A stretch of DNA of 17,428 bases from Chloroflexota bacterium (GTDB taxonomy: Bacteria > Chloroflexota > Limnocylindria > Limnocylindrales > CSP1-4), in contig JAGDMV010000010.1 of assembly GCA_017860675.1 (NCBI GenBank), positions 1 through 17,428 on the forward strand, given 5' to 3'. A model generated the notes under the pieces. It had not been told where the DNA came from. It was given only the letters and a program-made list of their open reading frames with translations, and searched no databases. Shown here piece by piece: positions 6,979 to 12,696 of this stretch. Positions within the stretch are counted from its first letter, which is position 1, and every line of letters starts with the position of its first letter. Position numbers and translations under genes: made by a program.

Positions 6979-7673
6979 GCCGTGCCTCCTTCGTCGGTGT
7001 GCGTCTCGATCACCAGCAGGCGACCGGAGCGGAGCGAGACGCGGGCCTCCGATCCAGCCCTGGAGTTCGACAGGCCGCGGGCCGGTCCGACGCGAAGCGG
7101 CTCGTCGGCAAGCGGGTAGGCGAGCCCGGCCGTGGTCACCCCGAGGGCGTCCGCGCCGAAGGGCAGCAGGGTGACGAGGTCGCCCGGACGGCCGGCCAGG
7201 GTGACCGCAGCGGGGCCTGCGAGCAGCCGGACCCGGGAACGGTCATCCAGGACGACCGCCTCTCGTCCGGCCAGCGCGGGGTGGGCCAGCAGCCAGATGT
7301 TGGCCAGGGCGTGGTCCAGCCTGGCGCCGCCCAGGGCGCCGAGGATGGTCAGGCGGGTCGCGCCACGGCGAACCGCCGCCGCCACGGCCAGCTCGGTGTC
7401 CGACTCGTCCTTGGCGACCGGCGCCCGCTCGACGGGCACGCCCGCCGACCGGAAGCTGTCCAGGCCCGCCTCGCCGAGCGAATCGCCGTCGCCGACCACC
7501 AGGTCCGGCCGGCAGCCGAGCGCGAGGGCGCGGACGGCGCCGCCGTCGGCGGCCACCACCAGCGAGATGCCCGCGTCCCACCCGGCCCAGGCGTCGTCGA
7601 GGGTCGCGCGGGGAGGGACGTCGCCGTCCCCGACGACCAGGGCGTGAAGCGGTGCGCGATCGGGGCCTGGAAT
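6954..7673 (-). CDS. thiN: Thiamine pyrophosphokinase (thiamine diphosphokinase)
   Basis: ThiN transfers pyrophosphate from ATP to thiamine, giving TPP, the ligand of the riboswitch ahead of this gene. The family landmarks are in order: HALVVGDGDVPP at the N terminus, VAADGGAVRALALGCRPDLVVGDGDS (here GDGDS where many members have GDFDS), KDESDTELAVAAAVRRGA, and the nucleotide/thiamine site ILGALGGARLDHALANIWLL. The C-terminal thiamine-binding beta domain follows (VTLAGRPGDLVTLLPFG to LLVIETH). The length of 239 residues is slightly over the norm. No ATG, GTG or TTG exists in frame between the riboswitch and the conserved start; ATT 7673 is proposed because GGAGG lies 7 bases upstream. CTG 7640 is the alternative, without a ribosome binding site. 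First gene of the operon, overlapping ykoE by 25 bases. Confidence 0.92.
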   Translation of the reverse strand: MPGPDRAPLHALVVGDGDVPPRATLDDAWAGWDAGISLVVAADGGAVRALALGCRPDLVVGDGDSLGEAGLDSFRSAGVPVERAPVAKDESDTELAVAAAVRRGATRLTILGALGGARLDHALANIWLLAHPALAGREAVVLDDRSRVRLLAGPAAVTLAGRPGDLVTLLPFGADALGVTTAGLAYPLADEPLRVGPARGLSNSRAGSEARVSLRSGRLLVIETHTDEGGTAWASRPAR

Positions 7674-7678
7674 CGGAA

Positions 7679-7706
7679 CGCCTCCGTCTGGTTCGGGACG
7701 GAGGCG
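7679..7706 (-). promoter_or_regulatory. Ribosome-binding-site sequestering hairpin behind the TPP aptamer
   Basis: In the minus-strand RNA the arms 7706-7697 (CGCCUCCGUC) and 7688-7679 (GACGGAGGCG) form a perfect 10-bp stem with an 8-base loop. The 3' arm contains the GGAGG that should serve thiN. No U-run follows, so this looks like a translational switch rather than a terminator. A competing pairing of CUCC-GUCCC (7703-7695) with GGGAC and GGAG in the 5' part of the aptamer (7801-7790) could free the site when TPP is absent. Confidence 0.68.
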
Positions 7707-7712
7707 CGCTGA

Positions 7713-7806
7713 TCGACTCCCTTCGCCGGCATGACCCGGATCAGGTTCGGAGGGTCTGCGGTCGTCCGCACTCTCAGCGCCTGGCGGCGCTCCCCTGTCC
7801 CACTCG
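7713..7806 (-). promoter_or_regulatory. TPP riboswitch (THI element) controlling the thiamine operon
   Basis: The minus strand carries the conserved aptamer blocks in order: GGGGAGCGCC, GGCGCUGAGAG (pyrimidine sensor side), a variable stem GUGCGGACGACCGCA, ACCCUCCGAACCUGAUCCGG, then GUCAUGCCGGCGAAGGGA (pyrophosphate sensor side). Spacing and order match the THI box closely. It lies 40 bases after the HAD stop codon and 40 bases before the proposed thiN start. TPP binding should fold the aptamer and leave the downstream hairpin free to hide the thiN ribosome binding site. Confidence 0.95.
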
Positions 7807-7842
7807 TGTTCCTTTGGCCGGCCTCCTGCCGGCGTCGCCCGA

Positions 7843-7848
7843 ATCCTA
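7843..7848 (-). promoter_or_regulatory. Candidate -10 box of the thiamine operon, sharing the HAD gene stop codon
   Basis: Minus-strand TAGGAT fits the TAnnnT form, and its first three bases are the TAG stop of the HAD gene. A start about 7 bases on would give a short lead into the riboswitch. The -35 region is not recognisable, so read-through from the HAD gene is also possible. Confidence 0.35.
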
Positions 7849-8526
7849 CACCCGGCCTCGATCCGGGGCGACCGGCCGGCGGGTCCCGTCCGGTCCCAGG
7901 AGGCTGTCGACCCACTCGCTGACCGAGCCGGCGACGTCGGCCGCTCCCGCGGCCCTGAGCGCGTCGCCGTCGCCCAGGACCGAGGTGATCCCAACCGGCC
8001 GAACGCCGACCGCGACCGCCATCCGCAGGTCGTCGAAGGAGTCGCCGACGTAGGCCGTGTCCCCGGCCTCGTCTGCCAGACCGAGCGCCCGCAGGGCGCG
8101 CAGGAGCGGCTCCGGGTGCGGCTTGGCCTGGACGACCTCGTCGCCGAAGACGCGAACGGCGAACAGCCCGTTCATCCGGTGTCGTGTCAGCTGGTGCTGG
8201 ATGTTCTCGCGGTGCCCGGCCGTGACGAGCCCGGTCAGGTAGCCGGCCTCGCGCAGGCGCCGGACGGCTCGGCGAGCCCCGGGCAGGAGCGGGGCTTCGC
8301 GGTGCCCCCGGTAGACCGACCACCACAGCCGGCCGGCCGGCTCGATCAGCTCCTCGGCCAGCCCGAAGCGCCGGTAGAGCAGCCGCCAGTCGGGCGTGAA
8401 CTCGGCCCGGTAGCGAGCCTCGGCGATGGCCAGCCCGTAGTGGCGGGTCACGACCTCGGTCGCTTCCCACATGTAGGGCACGGTGTCCACGAGGGTCCCG
8501 TCCCAGTCGAAGAGCACGGCTCGCAT
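7846..8526 (-). CDS. HAD-superfamily hydrolase, phosphoglycolate phosphatase-like
   Basis: The 226-residue protein is a subclass I HAD phosphatase with a helical cap. Motif I is FDWDGTLVDT (nucleophile D7, acid/base D9), motif II is the Thr in LVTAGH (T102), motif III the Lys in AKPHPEP (K135), and motif IV GDSFDD (162-166). These residues are intact, and the cap (about residues 17-80) suits small phosphate esters such as phosphoglycolate or pyrophosphate. No signal peptide. It probably starts without a leader: TACGAT ends 7 bases before the ATG and there is no ribosome binding site. It lies upstream of the thiamine operon on the same strand. A thiamine-phosphate phosphatase role is conceivable from position, but its own promoter and the riboswitch between them make a functional link uncertain. 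Confidence 0.9.
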   Translation of the reverse strand: MRAVLFDWDGTLVDTVPYMWEATEVVTRHYGLAIAEARYRAEFTPDWRLLYRRFGLAEELIEPAGRLWWSVYRGHREAPLLPGARRAVRRLREAGYLTGLVTAGHRENIQHQLTRHRMNGLFAVRVFGDEVVQAKPHPEPLLRALRALGLADEAGDTAYVGDSFDDLRMAVAVGVRPVGITSVLGDGDALRAAGAADVAGSVSEWVDSLLGPDGTRRPVAPDRGRV

Positions 8527-8533
8527 TGGCCGA

Positions 8534-8539
8534 ATCGTA
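8534..8539 (-). promoter_or_regulatory. Leaderless -10 promoter element of the HAD gene
   Basis: TACGAT on the minus strand is separated by exactly 7 bases from the ATG at 8526, which places the expected transcript start on the A of the start codon. The same element and spacing occur before the LysM gene at 12684. Confidence 0.55.
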
Positions 8540-8543
8540 TCGC

Positions 8544-8549
8544 TAGACT
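8544..8549 (+). promoter_or_regulatory. Candidate -10 box for the YbaK-type gene
   Basis: TAGACT on the plus strand (TAnnnT form), 64 bases before the GTG start, only 4 bases from the opposing -10 box of the HAD gene. No -35 box is recognised. The gene itself has an AGGAG ribosome binding site, so it is a leadered transcript. Confidence 0.35.
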
Positions 8550-8613
8550 CGGCCGGACCGTACACCCGCCGCCTGCCGCCGCCCGCGGCGCAGCCACACG
8601 AGAGGAGCGTCCC

Positions 8614-9156
8614 GTGGTCGACCAGCTCGATCCCGCCGTCCGACGCGTGCTGGAGGCCGCCGCCCGCAAGGGGATCGCCCTCAGGATCACGATCCTGGCC
8701 GAGACCTCGCACACGGCCGAGGATGCCGCCGGGGCGCTCGGTGTCGAGCTCGGCCAGATCGTCAAGTCGCTGGTCTTCGTCGCCCCGGGAGCGGGCGACG
8801 AGCTGCGGCCGATCCTCTGCCTGGTGGCCGGGACGAACCGGGTCGACCTGGCCCGCCTGGCCGCCGTGACCGGCGAGCCCGCAATCCGCCGGGCGAGCGC
8901 GCGCGAGGCCCGGCAGCTGTCGGGCTTCTCGATCGGCGGGATCCCGCCGATCGGTCACCCCGCGCCGATCCGGGCGGTGATGGACCCCGACCTCGACCGC
9001 TACCCGGTGGTATGGGCGGCGGCCGGCACCGACCGGGCAGTCTTCCCGGCTCCGCCGGCCACCCTCCGAGCGCTGGCGGACGCGCTGGTGGCCCCGATCA
9101 GCAATGCCGGCGGGGCGGCAGGCGGCGGCGCGTCTTCGGCCCAGGCCGGCGGCTAG
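8614..9156 (+). CDS. YbaK/EbsC-type aminoacyl-tRNA deacylase
   Basis: The 180-residue protein belongs to the YbaK/ProX trans-editing family, free-standing relatives of the editing domain of prolyl-tRNA synthetase that strip wrongly attached amino acids (for YbaK, Cys from tRNA-Pro). Family landmarks are the catalytic lysine in QIVKSLVF (K51), the strand with AGTNRVDLARLA, and the loop GFSIGGIPPIGH (glycines 108-109, GH 114-115) that shapes the pocket. The C-terminal 20 residues are Gly/Ala/Ser-rich and not part of the fold. GTG 8614 has AGGAG 6 bases upstream; reading the frame further upstream only gives shadow sequence antisense to the HAD gene. It stands alone, divergent from the HAD gene. 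The exact tRNA/amino acid pair cannot be read from the sequence. Confidence 0.92.
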   Translation: MVDQLDPAVRRVLEAAARKGIALRITILAETSHTAEDAAGALGVELGQIVKSLVFVAPGAGDELRPILCLVAGTNRVDLARLAAVTGEPAIRRASAREARQLSGFSIGGIPPIGHPAPIRAVMDPDLDRYPVVWAAAGTDRAVFPAPPATLRALADALVAPISNAGGAAGGGASSAQAGG

Positions 9157-9160
9157 GTCG

Positions 9161-9182
9161 GGGGGCCCGGCACAGGGTCCCC
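9161..9182 (+). terminator. Terminator-like hairpin after the YbaK-type gene
   Basis: GGGGGCCC (9161-9168) pairs with GGGTCCCC (9175-9182), eight pairs including one G-U, with a 6-base loop, 4 bases after the stop codon. No T-tract follows. Confidence 0.42.
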
Positions 9183-9204
9183 GCGGGCTCAGCACCTCCG
9201 AGGT

Positions 9205-9241
9205 GGCGGCAACAGGCTGCGACAGGCGGCAACAGGCTGCG
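9205..9241. repeat. Two-copy direct repeat with 20-base period
   Basis: The 17-mer ggcggcaacaggctgcg occurs at 9205-9221 and again at 9225-9241, two helical turns apart. It could be a pair of protein-binding sites or a simple duplication. Confidence 0.85.
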
Positions 9242-9321
9242 CGGCCCGGGCCGCCGAGACCCGCCTGTGGACGAACGGTGGACGAGCGCACCGCGTATGC
9301 CCCGATTCGTGGACAAGCGCG

Positions 9322-9351
9322 TTGACGCCGCCCCCGGCCGACGGGTAGCGT
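9322..9351 (+). promoter_or_regulatory. Sigma-70-type promoter for the HTH-GAF-GGDEF gene
   Basis: TTGACG (9322-9327), an 18-base spacer and TAGCGT (9346-9351) make the best housekeeping-type promoter in the window. The transcript would start near 9358-9360, leaving about 350 bases of leader before the GTG at 9713. Confidence 0.6.
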
Positions 9352-9356
9352 GGAGT

Positions 9357-9437
9357 GCGACCCGGAGGGGTCATGAGCTCGCTAACGGCGGAGGCGCAAG
9401 CCCGAGTCCACGCGACGCGGAGGTTCCTCCGGGTCGT
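9357..9437 (+). ncRNA. Structured 5' leader element, class unknown
   Basis: GACCCGGAGG (9359-9368) and CCTCCGGGTC (9426-9435) pair perfectly over 10 bp; flanking C-G and G-U pairs extend the stem to about 9357-9370 with 9424-9437. Inside lies a sub-hairpin, CTCG (9378-9381) with CGAG (9403-9406), that holds GGC-GCAA-GCC (9393-9402), a GNRA tetraloop on a 3-bp stem. The 5' edge coincides with the predicted transcript start. I do not recognise a known riboswitch consensus; c-di-GMP class I key blocks are not clearly present. Confidence 0.42.
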
Positions 9438-9712
9438 TCGCTGTCCGGCGCGAGCGGCCGCACGGCCGCGCAGCATCCGCGGCGGCGCGACCGCGGCACC
9501 GCGCGCGGCACCGCGCTCGGCTATCGACGAGCTCGGCGTGGAGGCAGACACCAGCCGCGGCACGGTGCTCCACCGACGGGTGATGGCCACCGGGACCATC
9601 GACCTATTGGAAGGAACTGTGAGGATCCGGAGACTTCACGCCGTCTCACCATTCCTCCAGTGGAGACCCGGCGACGACCCCCCTCACCCGCTCGGCGGAT
9701 GCCACCCTCTCG

Positions 9713-12643
9713 GTGACCAAGGCGGCGCGCCTGCTCGGCGTCCATCCGAACACGATCCGCGCCTGGAGCGACCAGGGCCGCCTGCCCTACTACCGGATCA
9801 ACGAGCGCGGAGATCGACGCTATCGCCTCGGCGACCTTCAGCGGTTCCTCGCCGCCGCCGAGCGCCGGCCCGAGACCCGTGCCCTCCGCGCCTCGTCGGG
9901 TGTCCCGGGTCGCCGCAGCGACACCTGGCCCGCCCGTGCCGCCACTTCTCGCCGCGCCGCACGCGGCACGGCGACGGCCCTGCTGCTGCCAGCTCCCGTC
10001 GTGGCAGCGAGGCCCGAGGCCGACATCGGCCCCATGCTGGCGCTGGCACGGCTGGCCGAGGTGGTGGGCGCAGCCATGAACCTGCACCCGGTCCTGGTGG
10101 CGGCGGTCGAAACGCTGGTCGAGACCGCCGGCCATGCCTTCGCGGCGGCGCTCGAGATGCGCGACGGCCACCTCGTCGTCCGGGCGACGGCCGGCTGCGG
10201 CGCCGACCGGATCGGTCCGATCCGCGAGACCTCGACCATCCTCGCCGACGCACTCGCCTCTGCCGAGCCGCTGGCGAGCCCGTCACCGGCCGAGCCCGAC
10301 GGGCTCCCACCCGGCCTGGGCGCCCGGCTGGCGGCGGTGATCCCCAGCGCAGCCGGGCCGCCGTGGGGCGTGCTGGTCGCGGCCCGCCCACCCGGCGCGG
10401 ACGGCCCTCCCGGCCGCGCAGACGCGATGGTTCAATCGCAGCTCGCCTTCATCCGGGCCGTCGCCGGCCAGGTCGGCCTGGCCGTCGAGGCCGACGCGCT
10501 GCGAACCGACTCGGAACGCCTGGCCCAGCGGGCGGAGGCGTTCAGGCAGGTCGCCCGCGACGTCTCCAGCCAGCTCGACCTCGAGCGGATTCTCGAGCGC
10601 GTCGTCGAGCACGCGCGGACCCTGTTCGGAGCGGAGCGGGCGGGCCTGTTCCTGCGCGGGCCCGACGGGTCGGTGGCAACGACCGTGGCGCGCGGCCTGT
10701 CGGACGAGTACGTCGACGCCATCCGCCACTGGCCCAACCCGTCGCTCCCGGCGCGCGCGATCGCGGCACGACGGCCGCAGTTCGTCCAGGGCTATCGCGA
10801 CGACGCGCTCGCGGTCGACTTCCGGGACGCGGTCGTCCGCGAGGGCTACGACACGATCTGCGCCGCGCCGCTCGTGGCCGGCGAGAGCGATTCCGTCCTC
10901 GGCGTGCTGATCGTCTACCACGACCGGGCCCACCCCTGGGCAGCCGACGAGCTGGACATGCTCGACGCGTTCGCCGCCCAGGCCGCGGGAGCCATCCGCA
11001 CCGCCCAGAGCTACACGCAGACGGCCAGCTGGGCCGCCCAGCTCCAGTCGATCCAGCAGCTCGGCGCGCGCCTGTCCCGCTTCACCACGGCGGCCGAGGT
11101 GGGGGCGGCGATCGCGACCGAGCTCCACAGCCTCATCGACTACCACAACGTCCGGGTGTACCGGCTGGTGGGGACGGACGACCTCGTCCCGGTTGCGATG
11201 AAGGGCGAGGTCGGCGAGTACGTGGACGAGACGGCGGACGCCCTGCGGATCACGGTCGGCCAGGGGATCACCGGCTGGGTGGCGGCGCACAAGCTGCCCC
11301 AGTACCTGCCCAACGCCTCGCGCGATCCGCGGGCAAAGACCGTGCCCGGCACCGAGGACGACCTGGCCGAGTCCCTCCTCGTGGCCCCCATGGTCTTCGA
11401 GGACGAGGTGCTGGGGGTCATCGTGCTGGCCAAGCTCGGGGTGGACCAGTTCCGCCCGGACGACCTCCGCCTGCTCGTCATCTACGCCAGCCTGGCGGCC
11501 CAGGCGATGGCCAACGCCGACGCCACCGAGCGCCTCCGGCTCCAGTCGGCTGCCCTCCGCCGCCAGCTGCAGAGCCAGCGAGCCCTGCTCCGCGTGTCCG
11601 AGGAGATCCTCGGCACCCTCGACGCCCGGCGCGTGCTCCACGAGGTGACCGAGAACCTGTCCGAGGTCGTCCGCTGGGACAACATCTCGATCGAGCTGTG
11701 GGACCCGAAGACGGGGCAGCTCGAGCCACTCGTCGCGCGCGGAGTCCACGCGGACCTGTACCTCGAGCAGTGGCTGCCGGGGGAGGAGGGCCTGGCCCAC
11801 TGGGTGGTCCGCACCGGCGAACCCCAGCTGGTCCGGGATCAGCTGGCCGATCCGCGGATCCACCACCTCGAGGCCATCGGACCGGTCGAGGGCAGCCTGA
11901 TCATGGTGCCGTTGAGAAACCGCGAGGGGGTGACCGGCGTGCTGACGGTTGAGCGGCTGGGCCCCGACAACCGCTTCGACGAGGACGACTTCGAGCTCGT
12001 CCAGCTGTTCGCCGTCCAGGTCTCGATCGCGCTCCAGAACGCCGAGACTCACCAGGCGGTGGCGATCAGGGCCGAGACGGACGCCCTGACCGGCCTGCTC
12101 CACCAGGGAACGTTCGAGCAGTGGCTGGCCCGGGCCGTGGCAGACGGCAGCCGGTTCAGCCTGCTCATGCTCGACCTCGACACGTTCAAGCTGGTCAATG
12201 ACACGGCCGGCCACCAGGCCGGCGACGAGATCCTGCGGACGGTGGCCGCCACGCTGCGCTCGGTCGGGCGGGAGAGCGACTGCGTGTTCCGCTACGGGGG
12301 CGACGAGTTCACCGTCCTGCTGCCCGACAGCGACACGGCCGGGGCCCTCGCAGCCGCAAGCCGGATCCGGACCGCTCTCCGCCGTATCCGGGTCCCTGCC
12401 CCAATGCGCGCCGGCTGGCGCGTTGCGGCCTCGATCGGCATCGCCACGTTCCCGGCCGATGGGACCAGCGCCCACGACATCCTCCTCGCCGCCGACCGGG
12501 CATGCTTCGTTGCCAAGCGCGAGGGACGCGACCGAGTCGCCACCGCGGCCGAGGGCCTTGCCCTCGCGGCCGAGTTCACGCTGACCAGTCCGACCCCGGT
12601 CGATCCGCTGGTGGCCGCGAGCGACACCGTCGGCGACGACTGA
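9713..12643 (+). CDS. MerR-like HTH / four GAF domains / GGDEF diguanylate cyclase, single polypeptide
   Basis: This 976-residue protein probably makes c-di-GMP from two GTP under control of bound ligands. Residues 1-50 form a MerR/excisionase-type DNA-binding domain (AARLLGVHPNTIRAWSDQG, then RRYRLGDLQRFL). An Ala/Arg-rich linker follows, then four GAF modules at about 105-262 (degenerate), 275-432, 445-603 and 625-780, each opened by a helix that could form coiled-coil signalling joints. The GGDEF domain (785-945) has the intact active site YGGDEF (861-866) and, five residues before GGDEF, RESD (853-856), the product-inhibition I-site. DALTGLLHQGTF replaces the usual DxLTGLxNR. No membrane segment or EAL/HD-GYP domain is present, so it is cytoplasmic and a synthase only. 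GTG 9713 is the first start codon after an in-frame stop near 9618; its ribosome binding site is weak. Confidence 0.92.
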   Translation: MTKAARLLGVHPNTIRAWSDQGRLPYYRINERGDRRYRLGDLQRFLAAAERRPETRALRASSGVPGRRSDTWPARAATSRRAARGTATALLLPAPVVAARPEADIGPMLALARLAEVVGAAMNLHPVLVAAVETLVETAGHAFAAALEMRDGHLVVRATAGCGADRIGPIRETSTILADALASAEPLASPSPAEPDGLPPGLGARLAAVIPSAAGPPWGVLVAARPPGADGPPGRADAMVQSQLAFIRAVAGQVGLAVEADALRTDSERLAQRAEAFRQVARDVSSQLDLERILERVVEHARTLFGAERAGLFLRGPDGSVATTVARGLSDEYVDAIRHWPNPSLPARAIAARRPQFVQGYRDDALAVDFRDAVVREGYDTICAAPLVAGESDSVLGVLIVYHDRAHPWAADELDMLDAFAAQAAGAIRTAQSYTQTASWAAQLQSIQQLGARLSRFTTAAEVGAAIATELHSLIDYHNVRVYRLVGTDDLVPVAMKGEVGEYVDETADALRITVGQGITGWVAAHKLPQYLPNASRDPRAKTVPGTEDDLAESLLVAPMVFEDEVLGVIVLAKLGVDQFRPDDLRLLVIYASLAAQAMANADATERLRLQSAALRRQLQSQRALLRVSEEILGTLDARRVLHEVTENLSEVVRWDNISIELWDPKTGQLEPLVARGVHADLYLEQWLPGEEGLAHWVVRTGEPQLVRDQLADPRIHHLEAIGPVEGSLIMVPLRNREGVTGVLTVERLGPDNRFDEDDFELVQLFAVQVSIALQNAETHQAVAIRAETDALTGLLHQGTFEQWLARAVADGSRFSLLMLDLDTFKLVNDTAGHQAGDEILRTVAATLRSVGRESDCVFRYGGDEFTVLLPDSDTAGALAAASRIRTALRRIRVPAPMRAGWRVAASIGIATFPADGTSAHDILLAADRACFVAKREGRDRVATAAEGLALAAEFTLTSPTPVDPLVAASDTVGDD

Positions 12644-12683
12644 CTCGCAGCCGGCCGGCGAGGCGCACCCGCTCAAGCCTCGA

Positions 12684-12689
12684 TACGAT
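12684..12689 (+). promoter_or_regulatory. Leaderless -10 promoter element of the LysM lipoprotein gene
   Basis: TACGAT is followed by exactly 7 bases and the ATG at 12697, with no ribosome binding site between. The block CGATACGAT-CGG is shared with the HAD gene start at 8526 on the other strand. Confidence 0.55.
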
Positions 12690-12696
12690 CCGGTCC

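Larger units (their letters stand above)
9157..9712. other. 556-base non-coding region ahead of the diguanylate cyclase gene
   Basis: No convincing gene is found here on either strand; the open frames that cross it continue as shadows into the large gene downstream. It holds a terminator-like hairpin after the YbaK-type gene, a 20-bp period repeat pair, three GTGGAC-containing 9-mers, a good sigma-70-type promoter and a leader with a long stem. An ATG at 9373 has GGAGGGG before it, but the frame runs 860 codons over the next gene without family resemblance, so I do not call it. Confidence 0.7.

Noticed and set aside
7846..8526. HAD protein as a thiamine-monophosphate phosphatase of the operon
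   Set aside because: It precedes the riboswitch and seems to have its own leaderless promoter; the motifs fit many small phosphate esters.
9357..9437. c-di-GMP class I riboswitch in front of the diguanylate cyclase
   Set aside because: A GCAA tetraloop is present, but the conserved aptamer blocks and the two-arm layout cannot be aligned convincingly by eye.
9355..11952. 865-codon frame starting before and running through the GGDEF gene, with ATG 9373 behind GGAGGGG
   Set aside because: The product is Arg/Pro/Gly-rich and out of frame with clear HTH, GAF and GGDEF domains; the ribosome-binding-site-like sequence is part of the predicted leader stem.
10283..12676. 797-codon antisense frame across the GGDEF gene
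   Set aside because: No family resemblance; it is the complement of a strongly biased coding frame.
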